Origin: Aurantiacibacter sediminis | Lineage (GTDB): Bacteria; Pseudomonadota; Alphaproteobacteria; Sphingomonadales; Sphingomonadaceae | Assembly: GCF_016019885.1 (NCBI RefSeq) | Contig: NZ_JAEANY010000004.1 | Span: 207,054-271,053, forward strand | Length of the DNA stretch: 64,000 nucleotides | Direction of reading: 5' to 3' | In this document: positions 18,027 to 25,602 of the stretch, piece after piece | How the letters are laid out: each line of letters starts with the position of its first letter | How positions within the stretch are numbered: position 1 is the first letter of the stretch | The notes under the pieces: generated by a model | Told to the model about the DNA's origin: nothing | Databases searched by the model: none | Seen by the model: only the letters and a program-made list of their open reading frames with translations | Program-made: the position numbers and the translations under genes

Positions 18027-18980
18027 TCATCGATTAGAACCACCTAGTTCGTCGATCAGTTCCCGCATGTCATACGGTATTTCGCTGGTAAAACGGCATT
18101 GGTTACCGTTGACGGGATGATCGAAGCCCAGAGTCGCTGCGTGCAGCGCCTGCCGCTGAAAATTCAAAGCTTTCAGGGTCTGGCGGAGCGGCGATGGCGT
18201 GCGCCCATATGTTGGGTCCCCTAATAGCGCATGACCGATTGACGCAAGGTGAACCCGGACCTGGTGCGTGCGCCCTGTTTCGAGGCGACATTCGATCAGC
18301 GCGGCATGGTCCAGTCGCTGCACAGTCTTGTAGTGCGTGACCGCGTGTTTTCCGCGTTTCGTATCGTCCGGCAGCACCGCCATTTTCTTGCGATTGTTGT
18401 CCGATCGGCCAAGCCGCCCGGAAACCGTCCCAGCGGAAGGATTAGGATGGCCGCCGCAGAGGGCTAAATAGGCCCGCTCCAGCGAATGATCGGCGAACTG
18501 TTTCGCCAACCCCTCATGCGCGGCATCGCTTTTGGCGACGACGAGGAGGCCGGAGGTATCCTTGTCGATCCGATGGACGATGCCCGGCCGCGCGACCCCG
18601 CCAATACCGGAAAGCTGGCCGCGGCAATGATGCAGCAAAGCGTTCACCAGCGTCCCGTCGGGATTACCCGCAGCGGGATGCACCACCATGCCCGCCGACT
18701 TGTCGACAACAATCAGATGCTCATCTTCGAACACTACGCTGAGCGGTATGTCCTGTGGAAAAGCTTGTGGATCGCTTGGGGGCGGAATGTGGATCAAAAA
18801 GCTCTGGTCAACTTGAGCTTTAGCCGAGGGGCTGGTGGCGGGTCTACCGTCCACCTCGACCTTGCCCTCGGCAATCAACGCCTTGATCCGCTCACGGGAG
18901 AGATCGGTGACTTCAGCGAGCGCCTTGTCCAGCCGCGTGGCTGTGTGGATAATTCCGGTAAGGGTTTGGGGTCGTTTCAA
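18027..18980 (-). CDS. rluD: RluA-family 23S rRNA pseudouridine synthase (RluD-like)
   Basis: A 317-residue enzyme. The N-terminal S4 RNA-binding domain (TRLDKALAEVTDLSRERIKALI) is followed by the synthase domain with the catalytic aspartate in HRIDKDTSGLLVVAKS and the motif ETGRTHQVRVHLASIGHALLGD. RluD-type enzymes modify helix 69 of 23S rRNA. Assignment to RluD rather than RluA or RluC rests on the S4 domain and overall length. It lies upstream of rpoH on the same strand, with a 120-base gap that should hold the rpoH promoter. Confidence 0.92.
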   Translation of the reverse strand: MKRPQTLTGIIHTATRLDKALAEVTDLSRERIKALIAEGKVEVDGRPATSPSAKAQVDQSFLIHIPPPSDPQAFPQDIPLSVVFEDEHLIVVDKSAGMVVHPAAGNPDGTLVNALLHHCRGQLSGIGGVARPGIVHRIDKDTSGLLVVAKSDAAHEGLAKQFADHSLERAYLALCGGHPNPSAGTVSGRLGRSDNNRKKMAVLPDDTKRGKHAVTHYKTVQRLDHAALIECRLETGRTHQVRVHLASIGHALLGDPTYGRTPSPLRQTLKALNFQRQALHAATLGFDHPVNGNQCRFTSEIPYDMRELIDELGGSNR

Positions 18981-18998
18981 GCGGCTTAGACTCCGATT

Positions 18999-19022
18999 GC
19001 CCTGAGCTTGTCGAAGGGCTGC
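18999..19022 (+). repeat. 24-bp inverted repeat, left copy (sphingomonad REP-like)
   Basis: The core is CCTGAGCTTGTCGAAGGG. It is an exact reverse complement of the sequence at 19321-19344 over all 24 bases. The core is itself partly palindromic. It sits 18 bases upstream of the rluD start and 25 bases before the ATG of the GIY-YIG frame. Confidence 0.85.
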
Positions 19023-19046
19023 ACTTCACTTAACTCGAGCAGAGCA

Positions 19047-19739
19047 ATGTTCTGGGCCTATATCCTCCACTGCCGAGCGGGCAAACTCTACACCGGACAT
19101 ACTGACGACCTCGAGCGCCGTGTATGGCAGCACGAGACCGGCCAAATCCCCGGTTTCACGCGGAATTTTCTGCCGGTCAAACTGGTTTGGTCTGAAGAAT
19201 TTGTAACGCGAGAAGAGGCGAAGGAGGCCGAGAAGCAGATCAAAGGCTGGTTACGCCGCAAGAAGTTGGCACTGATCCGTGGGGACTGGGATGCGATATC
19301 GCGTTACGCAAAGAGCAAAAGCAGCCCTTCGACAAGCTCAGGGCCACCGGTGGTAGTTTCTGACGAAGTTCACAATCACCTCATCCGCGAAGCCCGGACC
19401 GCCCACCCCAATGAATGCTGCGGCATCCTCACCGGACATGGCGCGCAAATCACCGGCCTTATCCCGGCCAAAAACGTCCATTCCGCCCCCGCAACGCATT
19501 TCGAGATCGACCCGCAGGTTCTTATCAACGCCCACCGCGCCGAGCGTGAGGGTGGCCCGCAGGTCATCGGCTACTACCACTCCCACCCGCATGGCCCCGC
19601 CTATCCCTCGCAAACTGACGCGCAAATGGCCGCTGGCGACGACAAAATCTGGGCGATAGTAGCTCCGGGTGAGACGACGTGGTGGCGCGATACGCCGGAT
19701 GGGTTTTTGCCGCTTCCCTACACTGTGACGAGCAGCTAA
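19047..19739 (+). CDS. GIY-YIG nuclease domain fused to a JAMM/MPN metallopeptidase domain
   Basis: A single frame of 230 codons encodes two unrelated domains. Residues 1-85 form a UvrC-type GIY-YIG domain of the short stand-alone family (FWAYILHCRAGKLYTGHTDDLERRVWQH in pieces, then EAEKQIKGWLRRKKLALI). Residues about 92-100 are encoded by a REP-like repeat (SPSTSSGPP). Residues about 102-230 are a JAMM zinc peptidase, with Glu in NECCGILTG and the motif HSHPHGPAYPSQTD giving His, His and Asp ligands. JAMM proteins of this size in bacteria remove isopeptide-linked or C-terminal residues, often in sulphur-carrier pathways. A GTG at 19350, with AGGG upstream, could start the JAMM domain separately. 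Whether the product is one fused protein or two is unresolved. Confidence 0.75.
   Translation: MFWAYILHCRAGKLYTGHTDDLERRVWQHETGQIPGFTRNFLPVKLVWSEEFVTREEAKEAEKQIKGWLRRKKLALIRGDWDAISRYAKSKSSPSTSSGPPVVVSDEVHNHLIREARTAHPNECCGILTGHGAQITGLIPAKNVHSAPATHFEIDPQVLINAHRAEREGGPQVIGYYHSHPHGPAYPSQTDAQMAAGDDKIWAIVAPGETTWWRDTPDGFLPLPYTVTSS
19321..19344 (-). repeat. 24-bp inverted repeat, right copy (sphingomonad REP-like)
   Basis: Exact reverse complement of 18999-19022. On the plus strand it reads CCCTTCGACAAGCTCAGGG and is translated as PSTSSG inside the fused frame. Confidence 0.85.
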
Positions 19740-19877
19740 GCGCATCGCCATGGACCTTCACCAAAGCCTTGAAATCACCCGCATCGATCAAGGCGGGTGC
19801 ATGCACCGGATTTTTGGTTTAGGACACTGTCACACCTGTCACACCCCCTCTCCTTTTGAGCATTGCCAACCCCAGCC

Positions 19878-20531
19878 ATGACATCCTCCACCGATCTTGC
19901 CGCCCTGCTTTGTTCGCGCCTTTGCCACGACATGCTGAGCCCTGTCGGCGCGCTCAATAACGGCTTGGAATTGCTCGCGGATGAGAGCGATCCGGCGATG
20001 CGCCAGCGTTGTCTCGAGCTATTGGAGCAGAGCGCGCGGACTTCTGCCAGCAAGCTCAAGTTCTTCCGCCTTGCATACGGTGCGGCCGGCGGTTTCGGCG
20101 AAGCAGTCCCCTCGGACGAGCCGCGCGACCTGCTGGAAGCGCTGACAGCCGAGAATGAGCGACTGACTTTCGATTGGGCGGTGTCTGAAGCGACGCTATC
20201 CAAACCGGCAGTAAAGGTGCTCCTCAACCTCGCGGCCATGGGCCTTGAGTCGTTGGTGCGCGGCGGCACGCTGGCTGTCGGTGCGGAACGGCAGGGCGGC
20301 GCTACCGAGATCGCCATCCGCGCTTCAGGCCCCAAAGTCGCCTTCGACGATACCATCGGTCAGGCTCTCTCGGGCAAGCTCGACGCTGCGCAGATCACGG
20401 GCCGCACAGCTCCCGCTCATATGATCAAGCTGCTCTGCGATGAGCAGGGTGGCGGTGTGCAATATGCCAATACCGGCGAAGCGCTGGTGTTGGGTGCGGT
20501 GCTACCCGATCCCGAAGGGATGATCGGCTGA
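19878..20531 (+). CDS. chpT: Histidine phosphotransferase ChpT
   Basis: A 217-residue protein with the ChpT signature CSRLCHDMLSPVGALNNGLELL. His17 is the expected phospho-acceptor in the dimerisation helix, and a degenerate ATPase-like C-terminal domain follows (GPKVAFDDTIGQALSG, AHMIKLLCDEQGG). In Caulobacter ChpT passes phosphate from CckA to CtrA and CpdR, which links cell-cycle control to ClpXP proteolysis. The ATG at 19878 is chosen over a TTG five codons upstream. It overlaps the next gene by TGATG. Confidence 0.9.
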   Translation: MTSSTDLAALLCSRLCHDMLSPVGALNNGLELLADESDPAMRQRCLELLEQSARTSASKLKFFRLAYGAAGGFGEAVPSDEPRDLLEALTAENERLTFDWAVSEATLSKPAVKVLLNLAAMGLESLVRGGTLAVGAERQGGATEIAIRASGPKVAFDDTIGQALSGKLDAAQITGRTAPAHMIKLLCDEQGGGVQYANTGEALVLGAVLPDPEGMIG

Positions 20532-21238
20532 TGCCTGACGAGCTGGTCCACCGCGAGCAGCTGTCGCCCAATTGCAATGACCGGGCGCTGCCCATTTCGA
20601 TGGTGGTGCTGCACTATACCGAGATGAAGCCGGTCGAGACCGCAATCGAGCGGATGTGCGATCCTGAGGCGCAGGTGAGCGCACACTACTGCATCACTGA
20701 AGAAGGCGAAGTCGTCCGCCTTGTGCCGGAGGAAAAGCGCGCCTGGCATGCGGGCGTCTCTTATTGGCGCGGGCATAAGGATGTGAACTCGGCCAGCATC
20801 GGTATCGAGCTCGATCATCCCGGCCACGCGCTGGGCTATCGTGGCTTTGCCGATGCGCAGATCGATGCGCTCGTACCGCTGCTGCACCGCATCGTGAAGG
20901 CGCACGACATCCCGCGCGCCAATGTGGTCGGCCATTCCGATGTCGCCCCTGCGCGCAAGATCGATCCGGGTGAGCTGTTCCCGTGGGATCGCCTGGCCGA
21001 ATACAAGCTCTGCCTGCCGCGCCCTGAAAAGCTGGAACAGGGCGATGTGTTCGACAATGATGCGAGCTTCTACCTCGCTCTTGAACGCTTCGGGTACGAC
21101 ATCACCGATGGCTACAAAGCAGTCGAAGCCTTCCAGCGCCGGTGGCGGCCTGAACGGATTGACGGGCAGATCTGCGGAGAAATCCGCGCGATCCTCTTCC
21201 AGCTTCTGCTTGATCGCGACCGCGGCCTAGCCCGGTAG
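20531..21238 (+). CDS. N-acetylmuramoyl-L-alanine amidase (AmiD-like)
   Basis: A 235-residue amidase_2-family zinc enzyme. The zinc ligands are seen in MVVLHYTEM (first His), VGHSDVAPARKIDPG (second His and the downstream acid) and SAHYCITEEG; the region SIGIELDHPGH is typical. The C-terminal part (SFYLALERFGYDI, AVEAFQRRWRP) resembles a peptidoglycan-binding helical domain. It cleaves the amide between muramic acid and the stem peptide. No signal peptide is visible, so it may act in the cytoplasm in muropeptide recycling like AmpD, or be exported otherwise. Start overlaps the chpT stop. Confidence 0.9.
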   Translation: MPDELVHREQLSPNCNDRALPISMVVLHYTEMKPVETAIERMCDPEAQVSAHYCITEEGEVVRLVPEEKRAWHAGVSYWRGHKDVNSASIGIELDHPGHALGYRGFADAQIDALVPLLHRIVKAHDIPRANVVGHSDVAPARKIDPGELFPWDRLAEYKLCLPRPEKLEQGDVFDNDASFYLALERFGYDITDGYKAVEAFQRRWRPERIDGQICGEIRAILFQLLLDRDRGLAR

Positions 21239-21252
21239 AAGGAGCGATCGGT

Positions 21253-22260
21253 TTGGACGCGCTGCTATCTTTGCTTTCGAGCTTCGCCAACCAGCTGCAA
21301 TCGCCGACCCTCGCTTTCCTGATCGGCGGCATGCTGCTTGCCGCATGCGGCAGCAAATTGGCGATCCCCGATGCGGTGTATCGCTTCATCATCTTCATGC
21401 TACTCATGAAAGTAGGCCTGAATGGCGGCATCGAAATCCGCAATGCCGACCTGGCTCAGCTCGCGCTTCCAGCCGTGTTCGCTGTTGTCATCGGATGCGT
21501 CGCGGTGCTGCTGGGGCTGGTCACACTGGGCAAGTTGCCGAATGTGAAGCGGGAAGACGCACTCGCTACATCGGGCCTCTTCGGCGCAGTGAGTGCATCC
21601 ACACTGGCGGCCGCGATGGTGGCGCTTGATGAAGCCGAGATCACATATGAAGCGTGGGCGCCAGCCCTATACCCATTCATGGACATCCCCGCGCTGATTC
21701 TCGCAATCGTGCTCGCAAAGCTGGCGGGTAAGGGAAAGTCTGGGAGCAAGCAAAACCAGCTCACCGCAAAGCAGATCATCGTCGACTCGCTGCGCAGCTC
21801 CGCCCTGTCGGCGCTCCTGCTCGGCATGCTGATTGGCTTCGTGGTGCAGCCCGTCGAGCTCTATGAAGGCTTTTACGAGCTGCTTTTCCGCGGGTTCCTC
21901 TCCATCCTGATGCTCATCATGGGGATGGAGGCATGGTCCCGCCTGTCCGAACTTCGCCAGGTGGCCCAATGGTTCGCCGCCTATGCAGCGCTCGCGCCGA
22001 TTGTGCATGGCCTCATCGCATTCGGCCTCGGGTACATCGCGCACATCACTGTGGGTTTCAGTCCGGGCGGTGTCATCATCCTGTCGATCATCGCAGCGTC
22101 CAACTCAGACATCTCCGGCCCGCCGACACTTCGCGCCGGCATACCATCGGCCAATCCCTCCGCTTATATCGCCGCCTCCACCAGCGTTGGCACACCCATC
22201 GCAATTGCCGTGTGCATCCCGCTCTTCATCGCTTTGGCCGAAGTTGTCTTTCCGGCCTAG
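21253..22260 (+). CDS. sbtA: Sodium-dependent bicarbonate transporter, SbtA family
   Basis: A 335-residue membrane protein with about ten helices. The family signature SNSDISGPPTLRAGIPSANPS and the paired block GLFGAVSASTLAAAMVALD are clear. SbtA proteins import HCO3- with Na+ in cyanobacteria. The start is a TTG at 21253, with GGAG nine bases upstream. The PII-like gene sbtB follows after 27 bases, as in cyanobacteria. In a heterotroph it may supply bicarbonate for carboxylases; that role is inference. Confidence 0.9.
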   Translation: MDALLSLLSSFANQLQSPTLAFLIGGMLLAACGSKLAIPDAVYRFIIFMLLMKVGLNGGIEIRNADLAQLALPAVFAVVIGCVAVLLGLVTLGKLPNVKREDALATSGLFGAVSASTLAAAMVALDEAEITYEAWAPALYPFMDIPALILAIVLAKLAGKGKSGSKQNQLTAKQIIVDSLRSSALSALLLGMLIGFVVQPVELYEGFYELLFRGFLSILMLIMGMEAWSRLSELRQVAQWFAAYAALAPIVHGLIAFGLGYIAHITVGFSPGGVIILSIIAASNSDISGPPTLRAGIPSANPSAYIAASTSVGTPIAIAVCIPLFIALAEVVFPA

Positions 22261-22287
22261 GCTCAGTTCAAGTCACTGGAACCTGTC

Positions 22288-22602
22288 ATGAGTGTTGCTG
22301 CAACCACCGTCACCATCATCGCAGAGCGAATGCTGCAGAGCCAGATCACGCGCATGCTCGATGAAACGGGCGCTACGGGCTACACCGTGGTGGAAGGCAG
22401 CGGCAAAGGCCATCACCTCACCCGCACGCATGAACGACCCAGCATCGTTCGAGACTTCGATATCGTGCGGATCGAATTCGTGATGCTTGACGGCGATCAT
22501 GCCCGCGAAATCGCCCAGCAAATCGCCGATGATTTCTTCGTCGACTACTCCGGGATCATCTACATCACCCGTGCGGAAGTTCTTCGCGCCGACCGTTTCT
22601 GA
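22288..22602 (+). CDS. PII-like regulator of the bicarbonate transporter, SbtB-like
   Basis: A 104-residue ferredoxin-fold PII-like protein (TVTIIAERMLQSQITRMLDETGATGYTV in pieces, GSGKGHH in the T-loop region, IVRIEFVMLDGDHAREIAQQI). It lies directly behind sbtA. Cyanobacterial SbtB binds adenine nucleotides and caps SbtA. The C-terminal cysteine pair found in some SbtB proteins is absent; it ends in LRADRF. The name follows context plus the PII fold. Confidence 0.8.
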   Translation: MSVAATTVTIIAERMLQSQITRMLDETGATGYTVVEGSGKGHHLTRTHERPSIVRDFDIVRIEFVMLDGDHAREIAQQIADDFFVDYSGIIYITRAEVLRADRF

Positions 22603-22647
22603 CCCTGCCTGCTTGGCAAAGCTGTAAGTGCGACCTATCTGGGCATG

Positions 22648-23051
22648 GCCGGGGAGCCGGGCAGCCGCGAGCCTTTGGTTCGAGGAAAGTCCGGGCTCCG
22701 CGAAACAAGGGTGGCGGGTAACGCCCGCCGTGGGAAACCACAGGGAAAGTGCCACAGAGAGTATACCGCCGATGGTTTCGGACCTAGTCCGGGGCACAGG
22801 CAAGGGTGAAAGGGTGCGGTAAAAGCGCACCGGGGGGCCGGTAACGGTCTCCGTCATGGCAAACCCCACCCGGAGCAAGACCGCATAGGGGTCTCGCGCC
22901 ACTTGCTGGCAGGAGCGTTTCGCTCCGAGAGACCCGGGTTGGTTGCTGGAGCGCGTGGAGCAATCCACCGCCTAGATGAATGGCTGCCCCTGCAGCGCTG
23001 GTCCTTCGGATACCGGTTGCAGGACAGAACCCGGCTTACAGGCTCCCCGGC
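22648..23051 (+). ncRNA. rnpB: RNase P RNA (class A, alphaproteobacterial type)
   Basis: The ends pair as helix P1 (GCCGGGGAGCC with GGCTCCCCGGC). Universal blocks are present: GAGGAAAGTCCGGGCTCC near the 5' end, CCACAGGGAAAGTGCCACAGAG, GGTGAAAGGGTGCGGTAA, GGAGCAAGACC, and a terminal GGCTTACAGGCTCC. The catalytic RNA trims 5' leaders of tRNAs. It lies 45 bases downstream of the sbtB-like gene. Confidence 0.96.
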
Positions 23052-23095
23052 ACTTTACATTTTCCTTTAGAGCTGAATGGCGCGCATGCGAGCTA

Positions 23096-23911
23096 TCAGG
23101 CAGGCACTTTTTCGCCATCGACCTTGATATTGCCCTTCTTCGTTTCACGCGCGGTCAGATAACGGCGACCATCATCTTCCAGCACCAGCGCGGTCAAACG
23201 GCCGCTGGCATAGGCGCCGGTATCGATGCCGATGCGATTGCCCGTCTGCACCGGCTCATCGGTAATCGTATGACCGTGGACGACCACCACACCGTGCGAG
23301 CCGGTATGGCTCAGGAACGGCTCCCTGATCCAGCGCAGCGCGCGTGTCTTCTGCTGATCGAGCGGCACGCCCGGCGAAATGCCAGCGTGAACGAACAGGT
23401 AATCGCCAAACTGCACCATATCTTCGCATTTGCGCAGGAATTTGCGGTGTTTGGCCGGAACCGCCTCTTCCATCAATTGCTGGATTTCGGAGACCGAAAG
23501 CTTGGAAAAAGCCTTGCGGTCAATGCCATAGCTCATCAGTGTTTCGCGTCCGCCATGGCGCAGGAAGTGGCGCAGCACGTCCTTGCTTTCGAATGCGTCG
23601 AGGAACATTTCCTCATGATTGCCGATCAGCGTGCGCACGCTGCGGCGCTTGCCCCAGGCCTTCGCCTGATCGATGACCCCCGCACTGTCCGGCCCACGAT
23701 CGACCAGATCGCCGAGCAGAATAATATGGCATTGAATGCCATCGGCATCGCATTCGGCAATTTCGGCATCGATCGCATCGGCCAAAGCGGCGAACAGATC
23801 CGCGCGGCCATGTATGTCCCCCACGGCATAGACCCTCTGCCCGGCGGGAATGCGGGGCAGGCTCTTCTTCGCCTTCTTGGAGCCAAACATGTTTGTAACG
23901 TACTGGATCAT
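23096..23911 (-). CDS. Calcineurin-like metallophosphoesterase / Ser-Thr phosphatase
   Basis: A 271-residue enzyme with the full phosphoprotein-phosphatase metal signature: GDIHGR, GDLVDRGP, GNHEE, HAG and HGH. It resembles PrpA-type bacterial serine/threonine phosphatases. The ATG at 23911 is used; a TTG two codons upstream is possible. Substrate unknown. It converges on rnpB. Confidence 0.88.
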   Translation of the reverse strand: MIQYVTNMFGSKKAKKSLPRIPAGQRVYAVGDIHGRADLFAALADAIDAEIAECDADGIQCHIILLGDLVDRGPDSAGVIDQAKAWGKRRSVRTLIGNHEEMFLDAFESKDVLRHFLRHGGRETLMSYGIDRKAFSKLSVSEIQQLMEEAVPAKHRKFLRKCEDMVQFGDYLFVHAGISPGVPLDQQKTRALRWIREPFLSHTGSHGVVVVHGHTITDEPVQTGNRIGIDTGAYASGRLTALVLEDDGRRYLTARETKKGNIKVDGEKVPA

Positions 23912-24222
23912 GGTCAAACTGCTAGCTGCACATAGGAATTACGCACAGGGACGCAATCAGGTGATCGATCAGTCCTTCTTGACAGCAGACCAATGAGCGC
24001 TGCCTTAATGACATTGCACAGGTTCTTAGATAGGCGAGAGTGATGCGTAATTGCCACAGATATTTTGCGGTGCAGCACTGAGTGCAATTTTCCTTGTGCA
24101 ATGCACCAATTGCCTGCATGTTGATTTCGCTTTTGCACAAACTGGCACAATAAAGATGCCGGACGGGCAAAGCGCAGGTGGGACGAAGCATTGTTCAAAA
24201 CAGCAATTTAAAGGAATTGCCC
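23912..24222. other. Intergenic region with TTGCAC motifs upstream of a porin gene
   Basis: No gene is seen in these 311 bases between divergent genes. It is relatively AT-rich and contains inverted 8-mers TTGTGCAA (24094-24101) and TTGCACAA (24133-24140), plus other TGCAC copies. The arrangement suggests regulator binding for the porin gene, but no sigma-54 promoter with correct spacing was found. Confidence 0.4.
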
Positions 24223-24993
24223 ATGCTTACGTCCATTCGCGGCTTTTCGGCCGCATCGGTTTTCGCCCTTTGCGCCGCCACGGCCACCCCTGTATTCGCA
24301 CAGGTCGTCAATCCTTCCGAGGAGGTGGAGGACGACGATGGTGCCGGCATAGACATCTCTGCCAATGTCGCAATCACCAGCGATTACAAATTCCGCGGTG
24401 TCTCCCTCTCCGACGGCGATATAGCCATTCAAGGCGGCGTCGATGTCGGCCTGCCCGCAGGCTTTTACATCGGCACCTGGGCCTCTTCGATTGACGAAGA
24501 CACGGTCGGCTACGGCCATACAGAGCTGGATATTTACGGCGGCTGGGCCGCTGAATTCGGCAATATCTCCACCGATGTCGGTATCATCATGTATATTTAC
24601 CCGAATGCCGGGGCAGGCGATTTCGACTATGTCGAGGTCTATGGCTCGGTTGGCGCGGCGCTTGGCCCGGTCGAAGCAACGCTCGGCGTTGCTTACGCTC
24701 CGGAACAGGATTCGCTTGGCGGCACGGATAATTTCTACATCTACACCGATCTGAGCGCCGGACTTCCCGGCACGCCGGTTTCCGTCTTTGCCCACGCCGG
24801 TTACACAGACGGATTCCTGACTTTTACGCAGGATAGCGAGGCATTCGACTACGCGATCGGGGTTGAAGCAGCGCTCGGCTCCGTAGTGTCCGTCAGCGCG
24901 GCTTTTGTCGGCGTTGAAGGGGACGTGCTGATCGATCCCGATGGGACGTTTACGGACGATTCTGTGGTGCTGACACTTTCAGCGAGTTTCTAA
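24223..24993 (+). CDS. TorF-family putative porin
   Basis: A 256-residue outer-membrane beta-barrel. The signal peptide ends near TPVFAQ, and the TorF signature ISANVAITSDYKFRGVSLSD follows, with repeating amphipathic strands and a terminal Phe (VLTLSASF). Charge is strongly acidic. The ATG at 24223 is preceded by AAAGGA. The solute is unknown, though such porins are often found under nitrogen or organic-anion control. Confidence 0.88.
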   Translation: MLTSIRGFSAASVFALCAATATPVFAQVVNPSEEVEDDDGAGIDISANVAITSDYKFRGVSLSDGDIAIQGGVDVGLPAGFYIGTWASSIDEDTVGYGHTELDIYGGWAAEFGNISTDVGIIMYIYPNAGAGDFDYVEVYGSVGAALGPVEATLGVAYAPEQDSLGGTDNFYIYTDLSAGLPGTPVSVFAHAGYTDGFLTFTQDSEAFDYAIGVEAALGSVVSVSAAFVGVEGDVLIDPDGTFTDDSVVLTLSASF

Positions 24994-25106
24994 TCGACTA
25001 TTGCATAACGCGAGGAACCGGGGGGCCCGTGCCGGCAATGGCGTGGGCCCTTTCGCTTGTCCGACCTTCCCTGCTACAGCCGCGGCCAAAGCCAACGGGA
25101 AGCCCA

Positions 25107-25544
25107 ATGACCAAATACCTCCACAGCATGATCCGCGTCGCCGATCCTGACGCCACTGTCGATTTCTTCAAGATCATCGGTCTTGATGAAGTCCGGCGGA
25201 TGGAGAATGAAAAGGGCCGCTTTACGCTGATCTTTCTTGCCGCTCCCGGACAGGAAGGCGTCGCGGAAGTCGAACTCACATACAATTGGCCGCCCGAAGA
25301 TGGCAGCGCGCCAGAGCAATATGGCGGAGGGCGCAACTTCGGCCATCTCGCCTACCGGGTCGAGAATATCTATGAGACCTGCCAGAGGCTGATGGCGGCA
25401 GGCGTCACCATCAACAGGCCGCCGCGCGATGGGCATATGGCCTTTGTCCGCACGCCCGATGGCATCAGTATTGAGCTGCTGCAGGATGGCTATCTCGACC
25501 CGCAGGAGCCGTGGGCGAGCATGAAGAACACCGGCAGCTGGTAA
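25107..25544 (+). CDS. gloA: VOC-family lactoylglutathione lyase (glyoxalase I)
   Basis: A 145-residue vicinal-oxygen-chelate protein. Metal ligands fit the glyoxalase I pattern: His in YLHSMIRV, Glu in EVELTYNW, His in NFGHLAYRV and Glu in SIELLQDG. It isomerises the hemithioacetal of methylglyoxal and glutathione. The ATG at 25107 is chosen because homologues begin close to the HSMIRV strand. Confidence 0.88.
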   Translation: MTKYLHSMIRVADPDATVDFFKIIGLDEVRRMENEKGRFTLIFLAAPGQEGVAEVELTYNWPPEDGSAPEQYGGGRNFGHLAYRVENIYETCQRLMAAGVTINRPPRDGHMAFVRTPDGISIELLQDGYLDPQEPWASMKNTGSW

Positions 25545-25602
25545 GTCAGGGATCACCTATCGCTTGCCTTTCGCCTGTAAGAACGCCACCTGACGGCCTA
25601 TC

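Larger units (their letters stand above)
18999..19344 (+). mobile_element. Putative REP-bracketed GIY-YIG unit
   Basis: A perfect 24-bp inverted repeat encloses about 300 bases that encode little more than one GIY-YIG nuclease domain. The whole 346-base unit sits between rluD and a JAMM-domain coding sequence. The right repeat is translated in frame (SPSTSSG) and continues into the JAMM domain. No target-site duplication is seen. From memory, this repeat is abundant in sphingomonad genomes and often accompanies small GIY-YIG genes; mobility itself is inference. Confidence 0.5.

Noticed and set aside
24140-24165. TGGCAC...TGC as a sigma-54 promoter before the TorF porin
   Set aside because: The distance between the GG and GC elements is 12 bases instead of the required 10.
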